Part shown: positions 1-9,236 of the stretch, one piece after another
How positions within the stretch are numbered: the stretch's first letter is position 1
Layout: every line of letters begins with the position of its first letter
From: 0-14-3-00-41-53 sp041500225
GTDB taxonomy: Bacteria; Nitrospirota; Thermodesulfovibrionia; Thermodesulfovibrionales; SM23-35
Assembly: GCA_041500225.1 (NCBI GenBank)
Contig: JBGQLV010000004.1
Span: forward strand, 18,434 to 82,433
DNA length: 64,000 nucleotides
Direction of reading: 5' to 3'
Notes under the pieces: generated by a model
Told to the model about the DNA's origin: nothing
Seen by the model: the letters and a program-made list of their open reading frames with translations, nothing else
Databases searched by the model: none
Translations under genes and position numbers: made by a program

Positions 1-3
1 GGA

Positions 4-792
4 TTAATTTTTTTTAAAAATCCCATTTTTACAATAATACTCCTTTGATGCAAGGGTTGCTAAATGAAGTTGTTTATTCCTGTCGGGTATGATTTTGTTT
101 GTTGGATGCCATAAATGAAAACATATTGCCATGAAGGGAGGTACTTTTTTTACAAGCCCATATTTAAAAAATCTACATGCAAGTTCAGAATCTTCATTAC
201 CCCAGCCCTCAAAATCTTCATTAAATCCATTTACGGTTATTATGTCTTTCTTGAAAAAGCCCATATTACATGACTTTATTCCCTTTAGTCTTTTGTTCTT
301 AAATACAAAAATTGTGGGAAGGCGAATCAAATGATGAACATTAGAAATCTTGCCTGTCAAAGCCATCTTAATCAATGTCATGGCTGAATTAGCATGCTCA
401 TGATTAAAGACTGCTTCGACTCCTTTACCGACGAGTACCCTTTTCCCCTGTGTAAAGTACCCTTTTTCTGCTAACAATAAGTGGTCTGATATAAAATGTC
501 GATTTGCAATACAATCGCCATCTAAAAGTATAATATACTCTCCTGATGATTTTTTTATTGCCTCATTACGAATTTTTGCAGCTCTGAATCCTTTATACTC
601 TTGCCACACGTGAACTATCGGAAAGGGAGTAATCTCGAAGAATTTTTCTACTATATGAAAGGTATCTCTGTCTGAACCATCATCTGCTATAAATACTTCA
701 TCAGGTAGCCTGGTCTGGCTCAAAATGCTCTCAATCACCTTTTTAAGGGCTACTGGATTGTTATGGGTTGTTATTATAAGAGATATTTTCAA
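4..792 (-). CDS. family 2 glycosyltransferase
   Basis: GT-A fold glycosyltransferase of 262 aa, probably adding a sugar to a surface glycan. It opens with the typical N-terminal beta strand (MKISLIITTHN), has a DDGS motif at residues 37-40, a DGD metal-binding motif at 91-93, and a late GWGNED motif at 196-201. The last motif is typical of the galactosyltransferase-like C-terminal domain. The gene lies 19 bp downstream of the MsbA-type exporter on the same strand, which suggests a role in LPS or capsule assembly. Donor and acceptor sugars cannot be read from the sequence. The stop codon lies just inside the window edge, so the gene is complete. Confidence 0.85.
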   Translation of the reverse strand: MKISLIITTHNNPVALKKVIESILSQTRLPDEVFIADDGSDRDTFHIVEKFFEITPFPIVHVWQEYKGFRAAKIRNEAIKKSSGEYIILLDGDCIANRHFISDHLLLAEKGYFTQGKRVLVGKGVEAVFNHEHANSAMTLIKMALTGKISNVHHLIRLPTIFVFKNKRLKGIKSCNMGFFKKDIITVNGFNEDFEGWGNEDSELACRFFKYGLVKKVPPFMAICFHLWHPTNKIIPDRNKQLHLATLASKEYYCKNGIFKKN

Positions 793-811
793 TAATTTTC
801 ACCAAGTGAAT

Positions 812-2548
812 TTAGTTCAGCTCCTGTAAGTCCTGATCGCTAAATTGAAGTTCATAGAGCTTTTTATAAAGTCCTCCACGCTCGTATAGCTCTTTATGAG
901 TGCCTACCTCCAGAATCATGCCTTTATCCAGTACTATTATCCTGTCCGCTCTTTTTATTGTCGAGAGCCTGTGCGCAATTACAAAGGTGGTCCTGTTTTT
1001 CATAAGGTTCTCAAGTGCCCCCTGGACCATCATCTCTGATGCGGTATCGAGGGAAGAGGTAGCCTCATCAAGGATAAGTATCGGCGGGTTTTTCAGTATT
1101 GCCCTTGCAATCGAAAGTCGCTGCCTTTGACCGCCGGAAAGTGTCATGCCCCTCTCACCGATTATTGTGTCATAGTCCTGAGGCAATTCCACGATAAAAT
1201 CATGTGCATATGCTGCTTTTGATGCCGTTATTATCTCTTCTCTGTCCGCTTCGGGTTTACCGTAAGCTATATTTACAGCCACAGTATCATTAAAGAGAAT
1301 CACTTCCTGAGTTACTATGCCGAACTGATTTCTCAAGGACTTAAAGGTGGCGATCGAAATATCCACACCGTCCATATAGATCCGGCCTTCCGCAGGCGTA
1401 AAAAACCTTGGGAGCAGATTAACAAGTGTAGTTTTTCCACCTCCGCTTTTTCCGACTATCGCTATTATTTCACCCTTCTCTACCTCAAGGTTGACGTTTT
1501 CCAGCGCCTTTCTTTTTGCAAAAGGATACATAAACGATACGCCATCAAATTTTATCTCTCTGCTGAAAATTTTAAGTTCTTCTGTCCCGTCCACTTCCTT
1601 CTGTTCTGACAGCAGATCGTGTATCCTGGCCAATGGAGCTCTTGCCTGCTGTATACCAATATTTACCCTCGCAAGCCTTTTTGCGGGAGTATATATTAAA
1701 AGAATGGCAGTCAGAAAGGAAAAGAAATCCCCAACTGAAATAACATTTTTTATTACAAGCCATCCTCCATACCACATAACGAACGCTATCCCTATGCCGC
1801 TTACAGCCTCCATAATTAGCGACGCAAACTCGGAGACCCTTATCGCGCGCATATTCTCTCTATAAAAATCTTTGTTTTTCCTTTTAAAACGCTCGCTCTC
1901 ATCTGCCTCCTTACGAAAAGCTTTTATAATCTTCATGCCCGCAAAACTATCATTAAGAAATTCAGTAATTAAGGATATTTTTTCCTGTGTGCGTTTACTT
2001 ATGAGTCTTATTCTCTTGCCGAGATGTCCAACCCCATAAAAAGCAGTTGGTAAAACTACAATTGAAATAAGTGTAAGGTCCCACCTGCGCCATAATGCCA
2101 CACCTGTAAGTGCGATTACTGTTGAACTTTCAATAAACAAATCCTTGATTGTTAAAGATACAACTCCCTGGAGAATGGAGGTATCATTTATCATCTTTGA
2201 GATGAGTTCACCGCTTGAATTTTTACTGAAATATCCCATTGGTAACTCCAAAATATGTCTATAAAGTTTATTCCTGAGGTGCGTCACCATTTTCTGGCCA
2301 GCGGACCTCATAAGATATTCGTGGAAAAAAGTAAATATCCCTTTGATTAGAAAAATAAAGAATACGGCTAATGGAAGTAACAATAGCAAATTTATGTCTT
2401 TTTTAATAAGTATATCGTCCATCGCCGGCTTTACAAGCCAGGCAAGGGATGCATTCAGGCCGGAAATGATGAGGCTTATTACGACTGCAACCGTAACCCT
2501 GTGCCAGTAGGGTTTAACGAGCTGGAAAATTTTTTTTAAGTCTTCCAA
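812..2548 (-). CDS. msbA: MsbA-type lipid A/glycolipid ABC exporter (fused permease-ATPase)
   Basis: Half-transporter of 578 aa with an N-terminal membrane domain of about six helices (residues 15-290) and a C-terminal nucleotide-binding domain. Walker A is at 366-373 (GKSGGGKT), the LSGGQ signature at 470-474, and Walker B at 491-496 (LILDEA). Length and order match MsbA and related lipid flippases, which act as homodimers in the inner membrane. The adjacent glycosyltransferase supports a lipid A or glycolipid substrate. Other exporters of this subfamily carry peptides or drugs, so the substrate remains inferred. Confidence 0.85.
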   Translation of the reverse strand: MEDLKKIFQLVKPYWHRVTVAVVISLIISGLNASLAWLVKPAMDDILIKKDINLLLLLPLAVFFIFLIKGIFTFFHEYLMRSAGQKMVTHLRNKLYRHILELPMGYFSKNSSGELISKMINDTSILQGVVSLTIKDLFIESSTVIALTGVALWRRWDLTLISIVVLPTAFYGVGHLGKRIRLISKRTQEKISLITEFLNDSFAGMKIIKAFRKEADESERFKRKNKDFYRENMRAIRVSEFASLIMEAVSGIGIAFVMWYGGWLVIKNVISVGDFFSFLTAILLIYTPAKRLARVNIGIQQARAPLARIHDLLSEQKEVDGTEELKIFSREIKFDGVSFMYPFAKRKALENVNLEVEKGEIIAIVGKSGGGKTTLVNLLPRFFTPAEGRIYMDGVDISIATFKSLRNQFGIVTQEVILFNDTVAVNIAYGKPEADREEIITASKAAYAHDFIVELPQDYDTIIGERGMTLSGGQRQRLSIARAILKNPPILILDEATSSLDTASEMMVQGALENLMKNRTTFVIAHRLSTIKRADRIIVLDKGMILEVGTHKELYERGGLYKKLYELQFSDQDLQELN

Positions 2549-2828
2549 AATGGAATTTCCCTCCAGGGAGAATCGAAACGAATTTTTATAGTATAACTAA
2601 TAGTTATATATATAGAAAAGAGGTATAACTGGCTGTTAGGTCTATGACAAATATAGAAGGAGAAATTTGGCTTTCTCTTTTTTACGCTGTAATCCTTCTA
2701 TAATTAAAAATATTTTTTTGACTTCAGAATTATCTGAAAAACACGGATTATATATTCATAAAGGTTTTTTGGATCATCTATAATTAATCAATATAACCAT
2801 CCATTTCTGCTAAAATAGAAAAACTTAC

Positions 2829-5800
2829 ATGACTATATTACACCTTTATCGAAAACCAGCCCTTTCGCTATCAAAGAGGAATGAACTGTTGTCAGTTGCA
2901 CAGCAGAAGGTCTCTCCTGATATAAAGGACATTGAAACAGAATACTGCTTTAATATCGAGACAATAACTCCTTTTACAGATGAGGAGCTTAATATAGTTC
3001 GATGGCTTTTAGCAGAGACATTCGAGCCGGAGAATTTTTCGGAGAGGAGTTTTTTGACTCGTCACTCGTCACTCGTCACTCGTCACTGTCTTTTGGAGGT
3101 TGGCCCGAGGATGAACTTTACAACAGCATGGTCAACAAATGCAGTATCGGTATGCCATTCTTGTGGCCTCAAAAAAATTACACGAATAGAGCGTTCAAGA
3201 AGATATAAATTAATATTTAATCAGCAAATACCCCCCCTCAATCCCCCCCCTGCTAAGGGGGGGCGAAGGAGGGGTAGTTCATCTTCCCTTCAACCTTCAA
3301 CCTTCAACCTTCAACTTTTTTTAGAACTTATTCATGACCGGATGACAGAGTGTCCCTATCCGGAAAGCCTTACCACTTTTGAGACATGTAAAAAAGCAGA
3401 GCCTGTTTACATTGTTCCACTGATTGAAGAGGGCAAAGAGGCTCTAAAAAAGATAAACATTGAAATGGGACTTGGGTTGGATGACTGGGATATAGATTAT
3501 TATTACAACCTCTTTGTTAATGGCATAGGACGTAATCCTACTAATGTAGAGTGTTTTGATCTCGGTCAATCAAACAGCGAGCATTCAAGACACTGGTTCT
3601 TTAAAGGAAGATTAATTATTGATGGGGAGAAAATGCCCTATACACTGATGGATATAATCAAGCATCCCTTGAAGACTAACCATGGTAACAGTATCATTGC
3701 CTTTAAAGATAACTCAAGCGCAATTCATGGTTATGAGATATTTACCATAATACCTGAGCATCCAGACAGGCCTTCACGTTTCCAAGGTTCAAGACTCGAT
3801 TATAATATTATCTTTACAGCCGAAACACACAATTTCCCTACTGGTGTAGCACCTTTCCCTGGAGCGGAGACAGGCACAGGAGGAAGGATAAGAGATGTTC
3901 AGGCCACAGGCAGAGGTAGCTTAGTTATAGCAGGTACTGCTGCATACTGTGTAGGTAATCTGCGAATACCCGGCTATCCTTTACCATGGGACGATCTGTC
4001 ATTTGAATATCCACCAAACCTTGCTTCTCCGCTTCAGATAGAGATAGAGGCAAGCAACGGCGCATCTGATTATGGCAATAAATTTGGTGAGCCAGTAATA
4101 CAGGGTTTTACAAGGTCTTTTGGTTTGAGATTACCGGATGGTGAAAGACGGGAATGGGTTAAGCCAATAATGTTTACTGGCGGTGTAGGACAGATAGATA
4201 ACAGACATATCGAAAAGGGGAAACCTGAAAAAGGAATGTTCGTAGTCAAGATTGGCGGTCCTGCATATCGAATTGGCATTGGAGGAGGAGCAGCATCGAG
4301 TATGATACAGGGAGAAAACATTGCCGAACTTGATTTCAGTGCCGTGCAGCGTGGCGATGCTGAGATGGAACAGAAGGTAAACAGGGTCATCAGGGCGTGC
4401 GTAGAAATGAGTGATAAAAATCCTATCATTAGCATCCATGATCAGGGCGCTGGCGGAAACTGTAATGTTGTGAAGGAAATCGTTTATCCTGCTGGTGCAA
4501 AGATAGAAATAAGAAATATCCAGCTTGGCGATAACACGCTATCAGTACTTGAGATATGGGGTGCAGAATATCAGGAACAGAATGCATTACTAATACAACC
4601 TGACAGGAGTGAAGAATTTTTTGCCCTCTGTAAAAGGGAGAAAGTTCCTTGTTCCTTTATCGGAGAAATTACAGGCGACGGTTATATCGTGCTTCATGAT
4701 GAGACAGATGGCAGTACATCTGTAAATCTTGATCTTTCAAAGGTTCTTGGTGAGATGCCACAGAAAATTTTTCATATTGACCGAATAAAACCTCCTCTTG
4801 AGCCCTTAAGATTACCAGAGGGTATAACATTAAAAGATGCTCTCGAAAGAGTGCTCCGTCTTATATCAGTAAGCTCTAAAAGATTCCTTACCAATAAAGT
4901 AGACAGATCTGTTACCGGTCTAATTGCACAGCAGCAATGTGTCGGCCCTCTTCAGCTTACATTATCTAATGCGGCGGTTGTAAGTCAAAGTCATTTTGGA
5001 TTAACAGGTGCAGCAATAGCTATCGGCGAACAACCAATAAAGGGACTGATAAGCCCACAGGCAATGGCTCGAATGAGTGTTGGTGAAGCACTAACAAATA
5101 TTATGTGGGCAAAAGTGAGCGCCGTCGAAGATATCAAATGTTCAGGGAACTGGATGTGGGCAGCAAAGCTTCCCGGCGAAGGCGCCAGGCTTTATGACGC
5201 GGCTGTTGCTATGAGTGATTTAATGGTTAAACTCGGCATTGCCGTTGATGGAGGTAAAGACAGCCTCTCGATGGCTGCCATGGTTCCTGGTGCATCAGGC
5301 AAGACCGAAATAGTCAAAGCTCCAGGTGCCCTTGTTATTTCTGCCTATGCCACATGCCCTGATATTACAAAGGTTATCACGCCTGATATAAAAAAGCCAG
5401 GTGAAAGCAGGCTGATTTACATTGATCTCGGCAATGGGAAATATAGAATAGGTGGCACTGCCTTAGCCCATGTCTACGGACAGGTCGGAAATGAATCTCC
5501 CGATCTGGATGACCCTCAGCTTCTCAAACGCACCTTTAATGCCATACAGAGATTCATTTCAGAGGACCTGATTATTTCAGGTCATGACAGAAGCGATGGC
5601 GGGTTAATAACAACTCTACTTGAAATGGCATTTGGGGGAAATTGCGGGATTGAGGTAAATATTAAGTCTTCAACACCCCCTCATCCCCTACTTGGTAAAA
5701 ATCCCCCCATCCCCCCTTTACTAAAGGGGGGTGAGGGGGGATTACAGGAAATGATATTTCCTCTGTTATTCTCAGAAGAGCTTGGAATGGTAATTGAATA

Positions 5801-6908
5801 TCTACCTGAAAATGAAAAAGAAATATTATCTACATTCTGTAAAGACAATATTCCTTTCCAAATCATTGGTACTACCTCCTCTGAAAAGAGAATAAAAATA
5901 AACATCAATAATGAATTAATTCTTGATGAAGATATGCGTGTTCTCAGGGCTATCTGGGAAGAAACAAGTTATCAGCTTGACAGGCTTCAGGCAAACCCTG
6001 AATGTGTTGATGAAGAAAGGATAGTTAATTTTAATAGAAAAGGACCACAATATAGACTGACATTTACACCAGAGAAGACACCTCAGAAGATCCTCGAAAA
6101 CGATATTAACCCAAAGGTTGCAGTGATCCGTGAAGAGGGTAGTAACGGTGACCGCGAGATGACTTCTGCCTTTTATCAAGCTGGTTTTGAGGTATGGGAT
6201 ATAACGATGACAGACCTCCTTGAGGACAGAGCAAATCTTGAAGACTTCAGAGGTATTGCCTTTGTAGGTGGATTCAGTTATGCCGATGTCCTTGATTCAG
6301 CTAAAGGATGGGCAGGGGTAATCAGGTTTAATAAAAGACTCTATGAGCAATTCCAGCGGTTCTATGAAAGGCCTGATACCTTCAGCCTCGGTGTCTGTAA
6401 TGGGTGCCAGCTTATGGCACTTCTTGGCCGGATTCCATGGAAGGGGATTTCTGACAAGATTCAACCAAGATACATACAGAATAAATCCGGACGGTTTGAA
6501 TCAAGGTTTTCAACAGTTCATATCCTGCCGAGTCCTTCTATAATGCTAAGAGGAATGGAAGGTTCTACTCTTGGTGTATGGGTCGCACATGGTGAGGGAA
6601 GGCTCTATTTCCCGGATAAAGAAATAATACAGGAAGTTTTTGAGAAGGGCCTTGCACCAATAAGATTTGTTGATGACGGTGGAGAAATTACCGAGACGTA
6701 TCCATTTAATCCAAATGGCTCTCCTTCAGGCATAACAGCCCTCTGTTCACCTGATGGGAGGCATCTTGCAATGATGCCCCATCCAGAAAGGACATTTCTA
6801 AAATGGCAATGGGCATATATGCCAGAGGATTGGAAGAAAACCCTCGAAGTTTCTCCATGGTTAAAAATGTTCCGGAATGCGAGGGAATGGTGTGCGGAAG
6901 AAAATTAA
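2829..6908 (+). CDS. purL: phosphoribosylformylglycinamidine synthase, large single-chain form, with repeat-derived insertions
   Basis: Catalyses FGAR + glutamine + ATP to FGAM in purine synthesis. The 1359-aa chain is the large fused form: an N-terminal PurS-like region, two AIRS-type synthase halves, and a C-terminal glutaminase domain with nucleophile motif GVCNGCQ and a late HPERTF motif. Family members are near 1300 aa. Three segments look foreign: residues about 75-87 (LTRHSSLVTRHC), 132-164 (begins IPPLNPPPAKGG) and 948-973 (contains PPIPPLLKGGEGG). Each is encoded by tandem or palindromic repeat DNA, yet the frame stays open. Conserved PurL sequence resumes after each one, for example LLEVGPRMNFTTAWSTNAVS. 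No clear Shine-Dalgarno precedes the ATG, so the start is less certain than the rest. The 280 bp upstream is AT-rich with no gene. Confidence 0.93.
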   Translation: MTILHLYRKPALSLSKRNELLSVAQQKVSPDIKDIETEYCFNIETITPFTDEELNIVRWLLAETFEPENFSERSFLTRHSSLVTRHCLLEVGPRMNFTTAWSTNAVSVCHSCGLKKITRIERSRRYKLIFNQQIPPLNPPPAKGGRRRGSSSSLQPSTFNLQLFLELIHDRMTECPYPESLTTFETCKKAEPVYIVPLIEEGKEALKKINIEMGLGLDDWDIDYYYNLFVNGIGRNPTNVECFDLGQSNSEHSRHWFFKGRLIIDGEKMPYTLMDIIKHPLKTNHGNSIIAFKDNSSAIHGYEIFTIIPEHPDRPSRFQGSRLDYNIIFTAETHNFPTGVAPFPGAETGTGGRIRDVQATGRGSLVIAGTAAYCVGNLRIPGYPLPWDDLSFEYPPNLASPLQIEIEASNGASDYGNKFGEPVIQGFTRSFGLRLPDGERREWVKPIMFTGGVGQIDNRHIEKGKPEKGMFVVKIGGPAYRIGIGGGAASSMIQGENIAELDFSAVQRGDAEMEQKVNRVIRACVEMSDKNPIISIHDQGAGGNCNVVKEIVYPAGAKIEIRNIQLGDNTLSVLEIWGAEYQEQNALLIQPDRSEEFFALCKREKVPCSFIGEITGDGYIVLHDETDGSTSVNLDLSKVLGEMPQKIFHIDRIKPPLEPLRLPEGITLKDALERVLRLISVSSKRFLTNKVDRSVTGLIAQQQCVGPLQLTLSNAAVVSQSHFGLTGAAIAIGEQPIKGLISPQAMARMSVGEALTNIMWAKVSAVEDIKCSGNWMWAAKLPGEGARLYDAAVAMSDLMVKLGIAVDGGKDSLSMAAMVPGASGKTEIVKAPGALVISAYATCPDITKVITPDIKKPGESRLIYIDLGNGKYRIGGTALAHVYGQVGNESPDLDDPQLLKRTFNAIQRFISEDLIISGHDRSDGGLITTLLEMAFGGNCGIEVNIKSSTPPHPLLGKNPPIPPLLKGGEGGLQEMIFPLLFSEELGMVIEYLPENEKEILSTFCKDNIPFQIIGTTSSEKRIKININNELILDEDMRVLRAIWEETSYQLDRLQANPECVDEERIVNFNRKGPQYRLTFTPEKTPQKILENDINPKVAVIREEGSNGDREMTSAFYQAGFEVWDITMTDLLEDRANLEDFRGIAFVGGFSYADVLDSAKGWAGVIRFNKRLYEQFQRFYERPDTFSLGVCNGCQLMALLGRIPWKGISDKIQPRYIQNKSGRFESRFSTVHILPSPSIMLRGMEGSTLGVWVAHGEGRLYFPDKEIIQEVFEKGLAPIRFVDDGGEITETYPFNPNGSPSGITALCSPDGRHLAMMPHPERTFLKWQWAYMPEDWKKTLEVSPWLKMFRNAREWCAEEN
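3057..3084 (+). repeat. tandem heptamer repeat inside purL (4 copies of ACTCGTC)
   Basis: Four exact copies of the 7-mer ACTCGTC lie head to tail and continue into ACTGTC. Because 7 is not a multiple of 3, the reading frame rotates through the copies and yields RHSSLVTRH-type residues in PurL. Short tandem heptamers like this are normally intergenic. Confidence 0.9.
3231..3274. repeat. REP-like palindrome inside purL (C-run/G-run)
   Basis: A C-rich arm (CCCCCCCTCAATCCCCCCCC), the spacer TGCTAA, and a G-rich arm (GGGGGGGCGAAGGAGGGG) form an imperfect hairpin. It is translated in purL as roughly PPLNPPPAKGGRRRG. It resembles the elements at 5697-5742 and 47526-47623. Confidence 0.85.
3287..3314 (+). 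repeat. tandem heptamer repeat inside purL (4 copies of CCTTCAA)
   Basis: Four exact copies of the 7-mer CCTTCAA start 13 bp after the palindrome at 3231-3274, within the same inserted segment of purL. They encode part of the LQPSTFNLQ stretch. Confidence 0.9.
5697..5742. repeat. REP-like palindrome inside purL, C-terminal half
   Basis: AAAATCCCCCCATCCCCCC, then TTTACTAAA, then GGGGGGTGAGGGGGGATT form a near-perfect hairpin. It is translated in frame as NPPIPPLLKGGEGG. The C-rich stretch just before it (5674-5690) may be part of a second, decayed arm. Same family as 3231-3274 and 47526-47623. Confidence 0.9.
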
Positions 6909-6911
6909 TTA

Positions 6912-8078
6912 TCAACTTGCCCATAACGCTTCCACGATATTCATGCGCGACGCCCTGATAGCAGGGAGCACACCCCCGATTAATCCCATTATCAGCGAGA
7001 AGGCCAGGGCTTGATAAATGATTTTAAAGGTTAGAGAAAAGGTAAAGGCAAGTTCGGAAAAAGTCTGAAAGTTTAGTGTTGATACGGTAAATAATTGCAG
7101 AAAAGAGGCAAAAAACAAACCAACAGCACCTCCAATAAAACTGAGAATCAACGATTCTATGAGAAAAGCTGCTAAAATACTCCTCCTTTGAAAGCCGAGG
7201 GCACGCATTGTACCTATTTCGAAAACACGGTTGGCTACAGCAGAGTACATAGTTATCATGGCGCCTATGATTGCACCGAGAGAGAATATTATTGTGAGGG
7301 TCAAGCCGAGGATGCGGAGAAATTTAGCCATCATCTCCGACTGTTTTCTGTAATATTCAGGTTCCCTCATTGCTTCCTGTGTCAGACGTGGATCATTCTC
7401 TATTCTTGACTTAACCTTTTCAAGTTCAGATGGCTCGCGCATTCGAAAGATTACAGACGAATATGCAGGTCTTCTGAAGGCCTGCATCAACTGGTCTACA
7501 TCTCCCCATATCTCTGAGTTGAAGCTGGTATTTCCTGCATCAAACACGCCCACAACAGTCCAGTCTCTCATGGCAAAGCGAAGGGTTTCTCCGAAACCTC
7601 CTCCCTGAAACCTTTTCGCAATGCTTGATCCTGCAATAATTTCAGATGAACCGGGTCTCGGCATACGTCCCTCAACGAGTTTAACCTGTGGACGGAGATT
7701 CATTGAATGTTCCTCAATCCCTCGAATAACTACATTGGAAGGTTTATTTGTTCCACGTTTAGGAAGTGCAAATAGAACCACTAATTCTTTTGCAATTAGT
7801 CGTTTCCCGTCAGTACCTATGGCGATCTCGGGCTGTGTTTCGATTATCGAGGCCTGGAGCCTGTCAACTCCGCTCTGTACTTCTGAACCAGCGGCTTTTC
7901 TTATTGCGACCACATTCTCATATGATCCGGTTTCGACAAGTGTCTTCTGCAGCCCCTCAGCAAGCATCAGGACAGCAGCAAACACAAAAACTACCAGCGC
8001 CATGCCGGAGGCAGTGAGAAAAGTCGTAAGCCTGCGTGTAAAGAGATTACGCAGGCTGTATGTGAATGGTATTTTCAT
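6912..8078 (-). CDS. MacB/FtsX-type ABC transporter permease
   Basis: Permease of 388 aa with an N-terminal membrane anchor, a periplasmic (MacB-PCD-like) domain and a C-terminal FtsX-like block of three helices beginning near FLRILGLTLTIIFSLG. It abuts the second permease without a gap and is the last gene of the operon adaptor-ATPase-permease-permease. Such systems move lipoproteins, peptides or other compounds across or out of the inner membrane. The substrate cannot be inferred here. It converges on purL with 3 bp between the stop codons. Confidence 0.85.
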   Translation of the reverse strand: MKIPFTYSLRNLFTRRLTTFLTASGMALVVFVFAAVLMLAEGLQKTLVETGSYENVVAIRKAAGSEVQSGVDRLQASIIETQPEIAIGTDGKRLIAKELVVLFALPKRGTNKPSNVVIRGIEEHSMNLRPQVKLVEGRMPRPGSSEIIAGSSIAKRFQGGGFGETLRFAMRDWTVVGVFDAGNTSFNSEIWGDVDQLMQAFRRPAYSSVIFRMREPSELEKVKSRIENDPRLTQEAMREPEYYRKQSEMMAKFLRILGLTLTIIFSLGAIIGAMITMYSAVANRVFEIGTMRALGFQRRSILAAFLIESLILSFIGGAVGLFFASFLQLFTVSTLNFQTFSELAFTFSLTFKIIYQALAFSLIMGLIGGVLPAIRASRMNIVEALWAS

Positions 8079-9236
8079 TTACCCTATTCTCCTGAGTCCA
8101 TCAGCAATACGAATCTTAATGGATCGCCAGGTTGGAAAAATTGCCGCAACGAACGCCACAATGAGTGCAGCAATAATATCAAGGTAAATGGTTTCGCGTT
8201 CTACATTGAATACAGGGAAAAAGGTACTCAGTTCTTTACTGAAGATTTTGGCTGCCGGGAATGTCAAAAAAATACCGAGGGCAGCACCTGTCATTGTGAT
8301 GATTAAGGACTCGCCGAATATCAGGCCGGAAATATGAAAAGCACCAAATCCAAGTGTCTTGAAAATTGCATATTCACCGATTCGCTCGCGGACAGTCATA
8401 GCCATGGTATTTGCTACAACAGCCATAATAATAAAAATAATTACAAATGAGACAAGTTGTATCGCAATAACAATCGCTTCTGTCATGGAAATGAAGCTTA
8501 ACTGGAAGGCCTTTTCGGTCTCTGTCAATGTTTCTGCAAGGGAATTCTTAAAGGTTTTATCAATCCTGAGAGAGACATCTGCTGCGATATTCGGGTTGTT
8601 TATTTCGATCATATACCAGCCGACTTGGCCAGCCCATGACCGTCCGGCCTTTTTCAATGCCTCGTTAAGATAATCCCAGTGAAAGAAAAAAGCGGTTTCA
8701 TCCACTGTTTCATCTCTTCCCTTATAAATAGCACGCAATACAAAATCCCAGTTGCCAGGGAAAATAGTCCCTTTTAATGTAATGGTATCGCCAATCTTCC
8801 AGCCGAACCTTTTAGCAAGTTTTCGTCCTGCAGTTGCAGCCTTACGGTCGCGGAGAACTGCTGCCATCTGGTCGGGCGGAATTATGATCTCAGGATACAT
8901 TTGAAGATATGTTTTTGGTTCAACTGCGTAGTTTGCAAAGAAATTTTTTTCATCAATATAAATACCGCCGAACCATGTGCCGTAAGAAACCCTCTTCACA
9001 CCTTCAACCTGCCTGATCTTTTCCTTATAAGAAAGAGGAAGCGGAAAAACAAGAGATACAGCATTTCTTGTTACGAGACGGCTTGCAGAAGATGCTTCTA
9101 CCCCTGCATACCATGCGCTGATCACTGTTCTCAGAAGTCCGAATGCAAGTATAGCAATAGTAACACCTAAAATAGTAAGGAATGTCCGTAGCTTATGACG
9201 GAATGCATTTTTAAAAATCAGTTTGAGGATGTGCAT
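8079..9236 (-). CDS. FtsX-type ABC transporter permease
   Basis: Permease of 385 aa with the same plan as its downstream neighbour: an N-terminal helix (LRTFLTILGVTIAILAF), a large periplasmic domain, then FtsX-like helices beginning near AIVIAIQLVSFVIIFIIMAV. The start overlaps the end of the ATPase gene by 26 bp, a sign of translational coupling. The two permeases probably form a heterodimer driven by that ATPase. Confidence 0.85.
   Translation of the reverse strand: MHILKLIFKNAFRHKLRTFLTILGVTIAILAFGLLRTVISAWYAGVEASSASRLVTRNAVSLVFPLPLSYKEKIRQVEGVKRVSYGTWFGGIYIDEKNFFANYAVEPKTYLQMYPEIIIPPDQMAAVLRDRKAATAGRKLAKRFGWKIGDTITLKGTIFPGNWDFVLRAIYKGRDETVDETAFFFHWDYLNEALKKAGRSWAGQVGWYMIEINNPNIAADVSLRIDKTFKNSLAETLTETEKAFQLSFISMTEAIVIAIQLVSFVIIFIIMAVVANTMAMTVRERIGEYAIFKTLGFGAFHISGLIFGESLIITMTGAALGIFLTFPAAKIFSKELSTFFPVFNVERETIYLDIIAALIVAFVAAIFPTWRSIKIRIADGLRRIG

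Noticed and set aside
3057..3314. Possible CRISPR-like array or sequencing error in purL
   Set aside because: Units are 7 bp with no spacers, so not CRISPR. The frame is intact through all copies, and conserved PurL sequence follows, so a base-calling error is unlikely.
4070..4439. Two overlapping minus-strand ORFs inside purL
   Set aside because: They lie in antisense frames of a strongly conserved gene and show no domain features.
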